Of a DNA stretch of 64,000 nucleotides, positions 1 to 9,158 are shown piece after piece (within the stretch, counting starts at the first letter, position 1; each line of letters starts with the position of its first letter). The notes below the pieces were generated by a model. The model did not search any database. It had not been told where the DNA came from and worked only from the letters and a program-made list of their open reading frames with translations. A program made the translations under genes and the position numbers. The stretch is from contig NZ_QRAP01000001.1 of the NCBI RefSeq assembly GCF_003363015.1, positions 605,162 to 669,161 of the forward strand, written 5' to 3'. The stretch is from Enterobacillus tribolii (lineage in GTDB: Bacteria; Pseudomonadota; Gammaproteobacteria; Enterobacterales; Enterobacteriaceae).

Positions 1-1125
1 AAGCACGGTTCCCGCCATGATGGCCGTGGTGGCGAACAAAGGCGCGCTGATGAACGCCGATACCAGCAAGCTGGCTACAAAACAAATTCCAAGCTGAATT
101 GTATTTTGCAGCGCGGCCGCTTTGCCGCTGTCGTTGGGGAACGGCGTCAGGGCATTGGCGACAATGATCGGATAACTGGCGCCGTTGGCGAAAGCCATGA
201 CGCAAAACGGAACCAGCAGCATCAACAGCGTCGGCGAAGCGATAAATAATGCCATCGCGAACAGGCTCAGTACGCTCAGGCAATAAATCACCAGCAGCCA
301 GGGCAGCAGCAGACCGCCACCCATCCGGCTCAGCAGCGCCCGGCATCCGTAACCCCCGAGCAGGAAGGCCAGCGTTTGCGGAATATAGCTCAGGCCAATG
401 TCGGCAGGAGAATAGCCGAGTTCGCCGAGAATAAACGGGGAACCGGTCAGCCAGGCGAAGAAACCGGCGGAGCAGGCGGCATACAACAGCACGTTGCCGG
501 AGAAAATATTAGAACGCAGCAGTTGCAGGTAGCCCAGAGCTGCGTGCTTTTGTACATCTTCACGCGCGGCAGAGGCGCTCTCTTTCAGGAAAATCGTAGG
601 AATCAGCAGCGCCAGCGTCACAACCAGCAAGATGGCGAATATCGCGCGCCAGCTGAAATGGTTAAGCGTCCAGGCGCCAAGCAACGGCGCCAGCGCGGGC
701 GATAATGCAACCAGCGGCATAATGGTGGCGAATACCCGGTTGGCAAGCCCTTTACGATAACGGTCGATAACCAATGCTTGCCAGGTGACGGCGGCGGAAC
801 AGACCCCTACGGCCTGTATAAAGCGCAATACCAGCATCGTGGATGTATCCTGCACCCACAGCATACCCAAACATCCCACGGCAAAAATACCCAGGCCGGC
901 CAGCAGCACCGGTTTACGTCCGATACGATCGGAAAGCGGCCCCCACAGAAGTTGGGTGAAGGCAAAACCGGCGAGGAAAATACTCAGGCTGGCGCTGATC
1001 ATGCCGGCGGAGGAACCGAACTCCTGCTGCATAGCGCCGAAGGCCGGCAAATACATGTCCGTGGCAAGGTATCCCAGCATGCTCAGGCCGGCAAGGTACA
1101 ACATGAAACTTGATGAACTTCTCAT
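1..1125 (-). CDS. punC: Purine nucleoside MFS exporter/importer PunC (YdhC), partial at window edge
   Basis: The gene starts at ATG 1125 and runs off the left edge, so only the first 375 codons are visible; the C-terminal end is outside. The translation is a typical 12-helix major facilitator of the DHA1 (Bcr/CflA-like) drug:H+ antiporter group: a first hydrophobic helix, then the motif-A segment [12 protein letters not shown] between helices 2 and 3, and alternating hydrophobic segments up to the edge. It matches E. coli YdhC/PunC, an inner-membrane purine ribonucleoside transporter activated by its neighbour PunR. It diverges from punR across a 137-bp intergenic region, the same arrangement as in E. 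coli. Function is inferred from this similarity and synteny. Confidence 0.88.
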   Translation of the reverse strand, partial: MRSSSSFMLYLAGLSMLGYLATDMYLPAFGAMQQEFGSSAGMISASLSIFLAGFAFTQLLWGPLSDRIGRKPVLLAGLGIFAVGCLGMLWVQDTSTMLVLRFIQAVGVCSAAVTWQALVIDRYRKGLANRVFATIMPLVALSPALAPLLGAWTLNHFSWRAIFAILLVVTLALLIPTIFLKESASAAREDVQKHAALGYLQLLRSNIFSGNVLLYAACSAGFFAWLTGSPFILGELGYSPADIGLSYIPQTLAFLLGGYGCRALLSRMGGGLLLPWLLVIYCLSVLSLFAMALFIASPTLLMLLVPFCVMAFANGASYPIIVANALTPFPNDSGKAAALQNTIQLGICFVASLLVSAFISAPLFATTAIMAGTVL

Positions 1126-1262
1126 TTATGTGACTCGTTATAGTTATTTGCAGAATGAATTTGTAGCCGGTGAAGTTTAGGGGGTAGCTAAATTATTGTG
1201 AAACGCTAAAATTTGCATGTTGTTATCAAAAATATTGTTGGCAAAAATTTGAAGGAGTTCAC
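1126..1262. promoter_or_regulatory. Divergent promoter region punC/punR
   Basis: This AT-rich 137-bp stretch separates the two divergent starts and must hold both promoters and the PunR site. A strong ribosome binding site GAAGGAG lies just before the punR ATG. I could not define individual -10/-35 boxes or the PunR operator with confidence. Confidence 0.5.
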
Positions 1263-2180
1263 ATGTGGTCTGAGTACTCGCTGGAGGTCGTCGATGCCGT
1301 CGCCCGAACCGGCAGTTTCAGCGCTGCCGCTCAGGAGCTGCACAGGGTGCCGTCTGCCGTGAGCTATACGGTGCGGCAACTGGAACAGTGGCTGGCGGTG
1401 CCTCTGTTTGAGCGACGTCACCGGGATGTTGAACTGACGGATGCAGGCGCATTTTTTGTTACTGAAGCCCGTGAGGTTATCAAAAAAATGAATTCGACCC
1501 GCAGGCAGTGTCAGCAGGTGGCTAACGGCTGGCGGGGGCAGCTTAATGTCGCCGTGGACAACATCGTTAAACCTGAACGCACGCGGCGGCTGGTGCTGGA
1601 TTTTTACCGTCATTTTCCCGATATGGAATTGATGATCCACCCGGAAGTGTTCAACGGCGTGTGGGATGCGCTGGTGGACGGCCGGGTTGACGTGGCGATC
1701 GGCGCGACGCGTGCCGTCCCCGCCGGCGGGCGTTTTTCATTCCGCGATATGGGGTTTCTGCGCTGGCACTGCGTGGTCAGCCCGGATCACCCGCTGAATG
1801 CCATTGAGGGCGCGCTAACGGACGATCATGTGCGGCCTTACCCGGCCTTGTGCATTGAGGACACCTCGCGCACTCTGCCGAAGCGTGATACCTGGCTGCT
1901 GGACAACCAGCGCCGCCTGGTCGTGCCTGACTGGCATAGCGCGGCGGCGTGCCTGGAGAACGGACTGTGCGTGGGCCTGATGCCGGTACACGTTGCGCAA
2001 CCGTTGATATCTGCCGGCCGGCTGAAAATATTGACGCTGGCGCAGCCGTTTCCCGACAGCGCCTGCTGTGTGACCTGGGAAGATCGCAGCCGTTCGCCGG
2101 CAATCAGCTGGTTGCTGGACTATCTGGGGGATACCCGCACCATGAACCAGGAGTGGCTCAGCCCGTCGCGTGCGGCGTAA
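1263..2180 (+). CDS. punR: LysR-type activator PunR (YdhB)
   Basis: A 305-residue LysR-type regulator. The N-terminal winged helix-turn-helix (about residues 5-62, with GSFSAAAQELHRVPSAVSYT as the recognition region) is nearly identical to E. coli YdhB, followed by a LysR substrate-binding domain to about residue 290. In E. coli PunR activates punC in response to purine nucleosides. The start is fixed by GAAGGAG six bases upstream and by the family start MWSEYSLEVVDAVA. It lies between punC (divergent) and purR, as in E. coli. Its last 23 bases overlap the antisense 3' end of the ABC remnant gene on the other strand. Confidence 0.9.
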   Translation: MWSEYSLEVVDAVARTGSFSAAAQELHRVPSAVSYTVRQLEQWLAVPLFERRHRDVELTDAGAFFVTEAREVIKKMNSTRRQCQQVANGWRGQLNVAVDNIVKPERTRRLVLDFYRHFPDMELMIHPEVFNGVWDALVDGRVDVAIGATRAVPAGGRFSFRDMGFLRWHCVVSPDHPLNAIEGALTDDHVRPYPALCIEDTSRTLPKRDTWLLDNQRRLVVPDWHSAAACLENGLCVGLMPVHVAQPLISAGRLKILTLAQPFPDSACCVTWEDRSRSPAISWLLDYLGDTRTMNQEWLSPSRAA

Positions 2181-3135
2181 GCTGGATGACGCTGCCGCCC
2201 GGCGGAATATCCTCATCGTCATGCGTGACCAGCAGGGCCGGGATCCCGGCCTGAGTGATGCGTTCAAATACCCATTGACGAAAGTGACGCCGTAACGGCT
2301 TGTCCAGACGGGAAAACGGTTCATCCAGCGCCAGAGCCTGTGGGCGGGAAAGCAGGGTGCGCAGCACGCTGATGCGCGCGCGCTGGCCGCCGGATAACTC
2401 TGCGGGCAAACGTCCGGCCAGGTCCTGCATAGCTAACCGGGGATCGACAGACCATTGCCAGATCAACGTCGCCAGCGTCGGCGGACGTTGCGGACCCAGT
2501 AAAATCCCGATGTCGGCGGCGGAGAGGCTGAACGCCAGAACGCAAAATACCGGCAGACGCAGGCCGGGCAGCAACTGCGGCACCACGATGCGCCACCAGG
2601 TTTGCGTGGGCGGATAGCCCAGCGCGCTACCCGTCTGCAACTGCCTCAGCGTATCAATATGTTCACACTGATTACGCGCCATCAGGAACAGAAAAGGCGT
2701 CTCTTTCATGATCAGCAGCAACGTCAGCGTAATGGCACAGGGATCGTTGATTAACGGCCAGTCCGGCGGTTGTTCAAACCCGCTCAGCCAGGGCGAAAAC
2801 AGGCGCAGCAGCCAGCCGGAGGGCGCCAACAGCAGAATCAGGCCGGTGGCGAGCGCGATATGGGGCATTCCCAGCAGCAGGGTGCTGAAGCGGCCGGTAA
2901 ACGCCCGGCGCTGGCACAGCGATAACGCCAGCATCAGCGCAATCAGTGTCGCCACAAGGGTGCTGAGCAGGGAAAGGGCAACGCTGTGCGTCAGGCCCGG
3001 CCAGGAAAATAGCTGCTGCCAGGCCGGACGGGAAAACGCAGACTGGCCGAGTATCAACAGCGTCGCCCCGGCGGGCAACGCGATGATAATGGCGACCAGC
3101 GCGGGGAAAAACGAGAGCGCGGACGGAAACCGCAT
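2158..3135 (-). CDS. In-frame fused ABC-transporter remnant: YnjC-type permease joined to YnjD-type ATPase tail
   Basis: An intact 325-codon frame that joins two proteins normally encoded separately. Residues 1-236 are the C-terminal half of a YnjC-like permease, with several membrane segments and an EAA-type loop near residues 169-190. Residues about 238-325 are the second half of a YnjD-like ATPase: signature LSGGQ (247-251), Walker B with ALALDEPFS, D-loop RLD and switch histidine in LLVTHDDED. The ATPase Walker A motif, the N-terminal permease half and the substrate-binding partner (YnjB) are all missing. The start ATG lies 5 bases after the purR stop, so it could be translated from purR mRNA. 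The missing Walker A makes ATP-driven transport very unlikely; I read it as a deletion product. The alternative, a new regulatory membrane protein, has no positive support. Confidence 0.75.
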   Translation of the reverse strand: MRFPSALSFFPALVAIIIALPAGATLLILGQSAFSRPAWQQLFSWPGLTHSVALSLLSTLVATLIALMLALSLCQRRAFTGRFSTLLLGMPHIALATGLILLLAPSGWLLRLFSPWLSGFEQPPDWPLINDPCAITLTLLLIMKETPFLFLMARNQCEHIDTLRQLQTGSALGYPPTQTWWRIVVPQLLPGLRLPVFCVLAFSLSAADIGILLGPQRPPTLATLIWQWSVDPRLAMQDLAGRLPAELSGGQRARISVLRTLLSRPQALALDEPFSRLDKPLRRHFRQWVFERITQAGIPALLVTHDDEDIPPGGSVIQLTPHATG

Positions 3136-3140
3136 GCAGC

Positions 3141-4166
3141 TTAACGGCGATAGTCGAGGAACGGGCCGTCCGCGACTGAGCGGCGCTCAATCAGCTTGGG
3201 GTACACTTCGATGGTCTGAGAGTCTTCCCGTTTGCTGATGATGCGGTCCAGCAGCATCTCGAACGCCATGGCGCCCAGCCGCTCTTTAGGCTGATGGATA
3301 GTGGTCAGCGCCGGAGTGAAGTAACGTGCGTTGCGGATATTATCATACCCGATCACCGAAACATCCTGCGGTACGCGCAACCCCATCTCGTCTGCGGCGC
3401 AAATGGCGCCCATCGCCATGACGTCGCCGCCAACAAACACGGCCGTCGGCCGCTGCTTCTGCGACAGAATCTGATGCATGGCCTTGTAACCGGACTCCGG
3501 CTCGAAGTCGCCCTCGACAATCCATTCGTCGCGCGGACGGATGTTTGATTCTTGCAAGGCTTTCATAAATCCGTTCAGGCGTCCGCCGCCGGTGTTACGC
3601 AGTAAAGGCCCGGAGATCACGCCGATATCGCGGTGGCCGCGTTCAATAAGGTAACGGCCGGCCATATAACCGCCTTCGACCGCGTTGTCCTGAATGGCAT
3701 CGGTGAAGTCACTGCGCCGGCTTCCCCAGTCCATGACCACCATCGGGATATTGCGGTAATCTTCCAGGGTTTCCAGCAGGGTTTCCGGATATTCGGAGCA
3801 CATGACCAGCAATCCGTCGACGCGTTTTTGCGCCAGCATGGCCAGGTACGCCTTCTGCTTTTCCAGATTGTTGTGCGAGTTGCACAAAATCAGCGTATAT
3901 CCTTTGCTGTAACAGCTGTTTTCAACGGCTTCGATCACCTCGGCGAAATAGGGCGCTTCGCTGGAAGTCGCCAGCAGGCCGATAGATTTGGTGTGGTTAA
4001 CTTTCAGGCTGCGGGCAACGGCGCTGGGCGAGTAATGCAATTCCTTGATCGCCTCCCACACCGCGATTTTCGTCTCTTCCGCAACAAAACGCGTTTTGTT
4101 GATGACGTGAGACACTGTCGTGGTGGATACGCCCGCGCGCTTGGCCACATCTTTAATCGTTGCCAT
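3141..4166 (-). CDS. purR: Purine repressor PurR
   Basis: A 341-residue LacI-family repressor, the exact length of E. coli PurR and very similar throughout. The N-terminus holds the LacI helix-turn-helix ([20 protein letters not shown]) and hinge helix (PSAVARSL), followed by the periplasmic-binding-protein-like domain that binds hypoxanthine or guanine. It represses de novo purine synthesis genes. AGGAG lies upstream of the ATG, and a 7-bp-arm inverted repeat (4188-4204) sits in the leader. A PUR-box-like site lies upstream at 4212-4227, suggesting autoregulation as in E. coli. The ABC remnant follows within 5 bases. Confidence 0.96.
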   Translation of the reverse strand: MATIKDVAKRAGVSTTTVSHVINKTRFVAEETKIAVWEAIKELHYSPSAVARSLKVNHTKSIGLLATSSEAPYFAEVIEAVENSCYSKGYTLILCNSHNNLEKQKAYLAMLAQKRVDGLLVMCSEYPETLLETLEDYRNIPMVVMDWGSRRSDFTDAIQDNAVEGGYMAGRYLIERGHRDIGVISGPLLRNTGGGRLNGFMKALQESNIRPRDEWIVEGDFEPESGYKAMHQILSQKQRPTAVFVGGDVMAMGAICAADEMGLRVPQDVSVIGYDNIRNARYFTPALTTIHQPKERLGAMAFEMLLDRIISKREDSQTIEVYPKLIERRSVADGPFLDYRR

Positions 4167-4211
4167 GTAACAGATGACTCCTGAACTTACGTGAATGTCA
4201 CGTAGCCGTTA

Positions 4212-4227
4212 TGTTAATCGTTTGCCT
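4212..4227. promoter_or_regulatory. Candidate PurR operator (PUR box) upstream of purR
   Basis: Read on the purR strand this is AGGCAAACGATTAACA. It matches the E. coli PUR box ACGCAAACGTTTTCGT well in the left half and the central CG, and less well in the right half. It lies about 46 bases before the purR start, where the E. coli autoregulatory operator is found. The regulatory role is inferred from the match and position. Confidence 0.55.
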
Positions 4228-4521
4228 GCGTCTGATTTTCGCAATATCACATGAAAAGGCAGCAATATTGGGGGAAAGCCCGGTAACGGCGGGTGTCGCC
4301 CGGTTGCGGGCGGCGTAATTGGCGTTATCGCGCTGAGACGTAGCGTAAACCGTAAATTTTGGCGTATCTGATTCAAAAGTGAAAGAGTAAAATGTGATTT
4401 AAGCCACCGATTCACCGCAGATTTTTAATTTTTTTTATGCAAAAATGATTTCACACATTTTTAATGCGTGTATTAGTAAAATAAGAAATTGATGCAGTTG
4501 ATAAATCTGGGAGAAACAAAA

Positions 4522-4611
4522 ATGGATACCGATCTGAAATTTTCGCTGATGTCTACCATCGCTATACTGGCGCTGATTGTTGTTATGGGCCTGATTTCCG
4601 CCCTGAACTGA
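4522..4611 (+). CDS. ynhF: Small membrane protein YnhF
   Basis: A 29-codon gene encoding MDTDLKFSLMSTIAILALIV followed by VMGLISALN. It is a single hydrophobic helix behind a short charged N-terminus. Length, the TDLKFSL start and the position next to purR all match E. coli YnhF, a stress-expressed small inner-membrane protein of unknown function. A GGGAGAA ribosome binding site lies about 6 bases upstream and a strong intrinsic terminator follows 60 bases downstream, so it is probably a monocistronic unit divergent from purR. It is below the size most gene finders report. Confidence 0.88.
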   Translation: MDTDLKFSLMSTIAILALIVVMGLISALN

Positions 4612-4670
4612 TTTAACGAATGACCGGGATCCGGATAACGTTTCCGCCCGTAAGATATTATTGTTGATGA

Positions 4671-4698
4671 AGCCCCGGCTAAAACCGGGGCTTTGTTG
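4671..4698 (+). terminator. Intrinsic terminator after ynhF
   Basis: Perfect 8-bp GC-rich stem AGCCCCGG / CCGGGGCT with an A-rich loop, followed by TTTGTTGTTT. It separates ynhF from the chitinase gene. Confidence 0.85.
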
Positions 4699-4863
4699 TT
4701 TATAACAGTAGCCTCTGCGCCGCGTTTTATCTCCGGTTATCGGCGCTGAGAAATTGTGATTGCCCCGGTGATGCAGTGTGGCGGAAGGTGAGTATTGCCC
4801 CCGTTAGACTTCTTTTCCCTGCCGGACGTGGTGTCGGGCAGACGAAATCAATAGGGGAAAACA

Positions 4864-6627
4864 ATGACATTTAATAAAACCGGTGTGCTGAGCGCCGTTG
4901 CGGCGGGGATCATCCTGAACATGCCTGGCGTTCATGCGGCTCCGCTGCTTGGCAGCAGCGAAGCCTATACGATGAAGGCCAGCGATCTGCAGAAAAAAGA
5001 GCAGGAGCTGACGAGCTTTCCGTTAATGCAGGCGGTGAAAGATTCAATCCGTACGCTGGATAACGCAGACGTGGAGCAGATTGAGCCGGGCCGTGCGGCA
5101 AACCCGGAAAACGTTAAGCGCGTTGAGGGCATTATCGGCAACCAGGAGTGGGACTACCTTTTCCCGATGCGTGCCAAAGAGTATACCTACTCCAACTTCC
5201 TGAAAGCGGTGGGCAAGTTCCCGGCCATCTGCGGCACCTATACCGATGGGCGTGACAGTGACGCTATCTGCCGTAAGTCCCTGGCGACCATGTTCGCGCA
5301 CTTTGCCCAGGAAACCGGCGGGCATGACAGCCATCAGGCAATTCCGCAATGGCGTCAGGCGCTGGTATACGTGCGCGAAGTGGGTTGGGCGGAAGGGCAA
5401 AAAAACGGGTATAACGTGGAGTGTAATCCGGATACCTGGCAGGGGCAGACCTGGCCGTGCGGCAAAGACAAAGACGGTGACTTTCTGAGCTATTTTGGCC
5501 GCGGCGCGAAGCAGCTCTCCTATAACTACAACTACGGCCCATTCTCCGAAGCAATGTTCGGCGACGTTCGTCCGCTGCTGGAACAGCCGGAAAAAGTGGC
5601 GGATACCTGGCTCAACCTGGCCAGCGCACTGTTCTTCTTCGTTTATCCGCAGCCGCCCAAGCCGAGCATGCTGCACGTGATCGATGGCACCTGGCAGCCG
5701 AATGCCCACGATAAAGATAATGGCCTGGTAACCGGATTCGGCGTTACTACGCAGATTATCAACGGCGGCGTTGAGTGTGGCGGAGAGGCTGAGCACGAAC
5801 AGTCCCAGAACCGTATCTCTTATTACAAAGAGTTTGCTAACTATCTGAAAGTTCCGGTACCGGCAGATGAAGTGCTGGGCTGTAAGAAAATGAAGGCGTT
5901 CGATAATGACGGCGCTGGCGCATTGCCTATTTACTGGGAGCAGGACTGGGGATGGTCAGCAAATACGCCGGGCAACCAAAGTTACTCCTGCCAGCTGGTG
6001 GGCTACCAGACGCCGTTCAGCGCGTTCAAGGAAGGCGATTACAGTAAATGCGTTGAGCACTTTTTCAACGTGAACATTGTTGACGACCTGGATGGTACTA
6101 CGCCTGCGCCGACACCGGATACAGAACCCACTCCGGCCCCGGAAGCCAACGTTGCGCCGGTCGCGCATATCGCCGGCCCGGTGGGTGCGGTGGAGGCGGG
6201 AAGCCATGTTTCACTGAGTGCGGCCGCCTCTTCGGACGCCAACGGCGACGCGCTGACCTATACCTGGAAAGCGCCGAACGGGCAGACGGTCAGCGGCAAG
6301 AACAAGTCTGTCGTTACGTTTAATGCGCCGGAAAAAGATCAGGCTGCGCAGTACGTGATTACCCTGACGGTCAGCGATGGTAAGTTGAGCGACTCGACGA
6401 AGTACACACTGAATGTGAAAGCCAAACCGGCGTCTTCCGATGAAAAAACCACGGATTACCCGGCCTGGAGCAACACTCAGCAGTGGAATCCGGGCGATAT
6501 CGTCAATCACGGCGGCGCGTTGTTCCAGTGCAAACCTTATCCGGAAGGCAGCTGGTGCAACAGTTCTTCCGTTTACTACGAACCGGGCGCCGGGCTCAGC
6601 TGGCAGGATGCGTGGAAAGCGCTTTAA
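4864..6627 (+). CDS. Secreted GH19 chitinase with PKD and CBM5/12 chitin-binding domains
   Basis: A 587-residue secreted glycosyl hydrolase. A signal peptide (about 1-25, ending GVHA/AP) leads into a GH19 catalytic domain (about 95-410). It shows the catalytic-glutamate segment [11 protein letters not shown] (E150) and the family hallmark [16 protein letters not shown] (210-225). A Pro/Thr linker (412-428), a PKD domain (about 430-520, [13 protein letters not shown]) and a C-terminal CBM5/12-type module (529-587; [17 protein letters not shown] near the end) follow. It cleaves beta-1,4 GlcNAc links in chitin outside the cytoplasm; a role against fungi or arthropod chitin, and type II secretion, are inferences. 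The ribosome binding site is AGGGGAA. It sits alone between ynhF and sodB, where E. coli has only ydhP, which suggests acquisition. Confidence 0.92.
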   Translation: MTFNKTGVLSAVAAGIILNMPGVHAAPLLGSSEAYTMKASDLQKKEQELTSFPLMQAVKDSIRTLDNADVEQIEPGRAANPENVKRVEGIIGNQEWDYLFPMRAKEYTYSNFLKAVGKFPAICGTYTDGRDSDAICRKSLATMFAHFAQETGGHDSHQAIPQWRQALVYVREVGWAEGQKNGYNVECNPDTWQGQTWPCGKDKDGDFLSYFGRGAKQLSYNYNYGPFSEAMFGDVRPLLEQPEKVADTWLNLASALFFFVYPQPPKPSMLHVIDGTWQPNAHDKDNGLVTGFGVTTQIINGGVECGGEAEHEQSQNRISYYKEFANYLKVPVPADEVLGCKKMKAFDNDGAGALPIYWEQDWGWSANTPGNQSYSCQLVGYQTPFSAFKEGDYSKCVEHFFNVNIVDDLDGTTPAPTPDTEPTPAPEANVAPVAHIAGPVGAVEAGSHVSLSAAASSDANGDALTYTWKAPNGQTVSGKNKSVVTFNAPEKDQAAQYVITLTVSDGKLSDSTKYTLNVKAKPASSDEKTTDYPAWSNTQQWNPGDIVNHGGALFQCKPYPEGSWCNSSSVYYEPGAGLSWQDAWKAL

Positions 6628-6650
6628 TTCCTGGTTTCAGGCATAAAAAA

Positions 6651-6675
6651 GCCCGGCGGTTTGCCGGGCTTTTCC
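6651..6675. terminator. Bidirectional terminator between chitinase gene and sodB
   Basis: Stem GCCCGGC / GCCGGGC with a short loop, flanked by A6 on the left and T4 on the right. It can end both the chitinase and the convergent sodB transcripts. Confidence 0.85.
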
Positions 6676-6689
6676 GTTCAGCGTAATAA

Positions 6690-7268
6690 TCAGGCCAGGT
6701 TCTTCGCAACGAAGTCCCAGTTGACCAGCGCCCAGAAGTTTTCCAGGTATTTCGGACGGGCATTACGATAATCGATGTAGTAAGCGTGTTCCCAAACGTC
6801 CACGGTCAGCAGCGGCTTGTCGGTGGTGGTCAGCGGGGTAGCTGCGTTGGAGGTGTTCACGATAGCGACGGAGCCGTCTGCTTTCTTCACCAGCCAGGTC
6901 CAGCCGGAACCGAAGTTACCGACGGCAGCTTTGGTCAGCTCGTCTTTAAACGCAGCGAAAGAACCGAAGGCTTTGTTAATGGCTTCAGCCACAGCGCCGG
7001 TCGGCTCGCCGCCGCCGTTGGGAGACAGGCAGTTCCAGTAGAAGGTGTGGTTCCATACCTGAGCCGCATTATTGAATACGCCGCCGCTGGAGGTCTTGAT
7101 GATCTCTTCCAGGGATTTTCCTTCGAACTCGGTACCTTTAACCAGGTTGTTCAGGTTTACCACATAGGTGTTGTGGTGTTTACCGTAGTGATATTCCAGC
7201 GTTTCTGCGGAAATGTGCGGTTCCAGAGCGTTCTGGGCGTACGGTAATGCGGGTAATTCGAATGACAT
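6690..7268 (-). CDS. sodB: Iron superoxide dismutase SodB
   Basis: A 192-residue cytoplasmic superoxide dismutase that converts superoxide to oxygen and hydrogen peroxide. The Fe/Mn-SOD N-domain (about 2-82) and C-domain (about 89-190) are complete. Metal ligands are visible as H27 ([11 protein letters not shown]), H in WNHTFYWN, and D/H in [11 protein letters not shown]. Overall sequence is close to E. coli Fe-SOD, supporting iron rather than manganese. A GAGGAG ribosome binding site precedes the ATG. The leader carries a 16-bp perfect palindrome (7283-7298). In E. coli the sodB leader is the target of the sRNA RyhB; a RyhB pairing site was not established here. Confidence 0.97.
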   Translation of the reverse strand: MSFELPALPYAQNALEPHISAETLEYHYGKHHNTYVVNLNNLVKGTEFEGKSLEEIIKTSSGGVFNNAAQVWNHTFYWNCLSPNGGGEPTGAVAEAINKAFGSFAAFKDELTKAAVGNFGSGWTWLVKKADGSVAIVNTSNAATPLTTTDKPLLTVDVWEHAYYIDYRNARPKYLENFWALVNWDFVAKNLA

Positions 7269-7282
7269 TGCTTTCTCCTCGT

Positions 7283-7298
7283 ATCTGTTTAAACAGAT
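7283..7298. promoter_or_regulatory. Perfect palindrome in the sodB leader
   Basis: ATCTGTTTAAACAGAT is a 16-bp perfect palindrome ending 15 bases before the sodB ATG and directly upstream of its ribosome binding site. It could fold as RNA or be a protein-binding site. It does not match a regulator consensus that I recognise. Confidence 0.45.
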
Positions 7299-7503
7299 CA
7301 GTATTTTATTTCCGGACTTTCACCAGCGTTGAACGCCGGTGAACGGGTTTATTAAATATGAAAAAATCTTGTTGTCGCGTTGTTATGGGATGGGATTTTA
7401 GCAAGTTTTCAGTCTAATAACAGGACAAAAATGGTTTTTTAGTTATCGGCTGGCGAATAGTGCGTCAGAAGGCGGGGGGCGTACGGTGGGAAAGAATGTC
7501 ATT

Positions 7504-7527
7504 CGGGGAGGCGCAGCGGCCTCCCCG
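7504..7527 (-). terminator. Possible terminator hairpin after mepH
   Basis: Nine-bp perfect stem CGGGGAGGC / GCCTCCCCG with a six-base loop, 9 bases past the mepH stop on its strand. There is no clear T-run, so termination is plausible but unproven. Confidence 0.4.
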
Positions 7528-7535
7528 AAAGGCAT

Positions 7536-8378
7536 TCAGCGGATTGTTTTCGGGGTAATTACCCGGCGGGCGCCGATGTAATGGCCTTGCCAGTAGTCAT
7601 CGCCCAGCGAACTGATGCGAATTTCTTCTCCGGTACGCGGAGACTGAATAAACTTACCGTCGCCGAGGTAGACGCCGACGTGATCTGCCGCTCCGCGGCT
7701 ATGGATACGGAAGAACACCAGATCGCCGCGTTCCAGTTCCCCTTTCTTGACCGGGGCGGCGTCGCGCAGGTGATACATCTCATTGGCGGTGCGGGGCATC
7801 TTGATGTTAACCAGATCCTGATAGGCATAATAAACCAGCCCGCTGCAATCGAAGCCGGTATGAGGAGAGTTTCCCCCCCAGCGATAAGGCTTGCCAATTT
7901 GCCCCATCAGCTTATTCATCGCCGTTTGTTTGGCGTGTTGATAGCGTTTTTTATGCTGCGGGCTGAGGTGGATCGGGCCGGAATTATTCTGCGCCAACGC
8001 GGCGGATCTTAATTTTTTCCCGCCACGCTGGGTGCCATACGCCTTTTTACCGTGCTGATGTTTGCTGCTGCGGTTGCCGGCGGTTTTTATTGCGTTGCGC
8101 GAGGTGGCGTTCTTTTTCTTTACCGTGTTGCGGGCGGTTTGGGATTTCTCTGAAATTGATGTGGCTTTGGTACGTTTACTTTTTTCTTTGGTATGCGCGA
8201 CAACTTTCTCTTTCTTGCTATTAACGGGCTTACGCTTCTTTTTATCCGCGACAGCACCGGGGGCTGCATGAGATTTTCGCTGATCGGTGACCGCTTTATT
8301 ATGTTGCGGCGATGCGCTCGCAGAATAAGAAAAAAGCTGTGCAAACAGCAGAACAAAGAGCGTAATCAGTAAACGCAT
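7536..8378 (-). CDS. mepH: NlpC/P60 murein DD-endopeptidase MepH (YdhO)
   Basis: Exported cell-wall hydrolase of 280 residues. The start chosen (8378) gives a clean signal peptide, MRLLITLFVLLFAQLFSYSA; a longer upstream frame has no such signal. Residues about 25-130 are a Lys/Arg/Ser/Thr-rich low-complexity linker, and the C-terminal third is an NlpC/P60 domain with catalytic Cys in GFDCSGLVYYAY and His in ADHVGVYLGDG. By homology to E. coli MepH it cleaves D-Ala-mDAP crosslinks during cell-wall growth. Its position between sodB and grxD is the E. coli order. Confidence 0.9.
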   Translation of the reverse strand: MRLLITLFVLLFAQLFSYSASASPQHNKAVTDQRKSHAAPGAVADKKKRKPVNSKKEKVVAHTKEKSKRTKATSISEKSQTARNTVKKKNATSRNAIKTAGNRSSKHQHGKKAYGTQRGGKKLRSAALAQNNSGPIHLSPQHKKRYQHAKQTAMNKLMGQIGKPYRWGGNSPHTGFDCSGLVYYAYQDLVNIKMPRTANEMYHLRDAAPVKKGELERGDLVFFRIHSRGAADHVGVYLGDGKFIQSPRTGEEIRISSLGDDYWQGHYIGARRVITPKTIR

Positions 8379-8747
8379 TTTTGTAGTTTCCAAGCTTCTT
8401 GCCAAAAAATAGGGTGCCGACAGTATTAATGAAACTTTCCCAACAAAACAGCCTTGAATCATTCCATTTCCGTTCCGTTTGTGACGAAATGTTTCATGGC
8501 ATCGATTCGCTGGCATTTCATCCACATACGGCGCTAAAAATCACCGGAAGGCGATAAAAAAGTATCTTAATGGTATATTTAGTCCGTTTTTGTGAAACGT
8601 CAAACAGAACGCGGGGAATTTTGCTTGCCGGAGGACGTTTTTCGCATGATACCCCTTTAAAAGATGTTGTTTTTTTCCACGCCTGACAACCGTTACAATG
8701 GCGGCGTGCACGTCGCGGGCATAACACTGGTTAGAGGAAGTAATATA
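8379..8747. promoter_or_regulatory. Divergent promoter region mepH/grxD
   Basis: A 369-bp AT-rich gap between divergent genes. TACAAT at 8694-8699 is a plausible -10 for grxD. I see no further gene, repeat or recognisable operator. Confidence 0.4.
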
Positions 8748-9089
8748 ATGACGACGATTGAAAAAATTCAGCGCCAGATTGCTGAGAACCCGATTCTGTT
8801 ATACATGAAAGGTTCACCGAAACTGCCGAGCTGCGGTTTTTCCGCTCAGGCGGTGCAGGCGCTTTCCGCCTGTGGCGAGCGTTTCGCGTACGTGGATATT
8901 CTGCAGAATCTGGATATTCGCGCCGAATTACCGAAATACGCCAATTGGCCGACGTTCCCGCAATTGTGGGTGGATGGCGAGTTGGTTGGCGGATGCGATA
9001 TTATCCTGGAAATGTATCAGCGCGGTGAATTACAGGCGTTGATTAAAGAGACGGCGGCTAAATATCCGGCTCAGGAAGATCAGGCATAA
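8748..9089 (+). CDS. grxD: Monothiol glutaredoxin GrxD (Grx4)
   Basis: A 113-residue cytoplasmic monothiol glutaredoxin with the class II active site CGFS (residues 29-32), the glutathione-binding WPTFPQLWVDG segment and GGCDI near the end. Such proteins hold a glutathione-ligated [2Fe-2S] cluster, often with BolA partners, and help deliver Fe-S clusters. ATG 8748 is chosen because AGAGGAAG lies upstream and the product then starts MTTIEKIQRQI like E. coli Grx4. An intrinsic terminator follows. Confidence 0.96.
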   Translation: MTTIEKIQRQIAENPILLYMKGSPKLPSCGFSAQAVQALSACGERFAYVDILQNLDIRAELPKYANWPTFPQLWVDGELVGGCDIILEMYQRGELQALIKETAAKYPAQEDQA

Positions 9090-9110
9090 TATTTCGTTAT
9101 GGCTTATAAC

Positions 9111-9132
9111 AAAGGCGCCGATGGGCGCCTTT
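9111..9132. terminator. Terminator between grxD and rnt
   Basis: Stem AAAGGCGCC / GGCGCCTTT with a short loop and flanking A/T, able to serve both convergent genes. Confidence 0.75.
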
Positions 9133-9158
9133 GTCGTTTGTATCACCGCAACGCGCGT

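Noticed and set aside
2284-2296. GTGACGCCGTAAC, a near match to matS
   Set aside because: One base breaks the second GTCAC arm; only exact matches were accepted.
4188-4204. Inverted repeat TACGTGA-ATG-TCACGTA in the purR leader
   Set aside because: Too short a spacer for matS and no known operator match; kept only as a possible leader hairpin.
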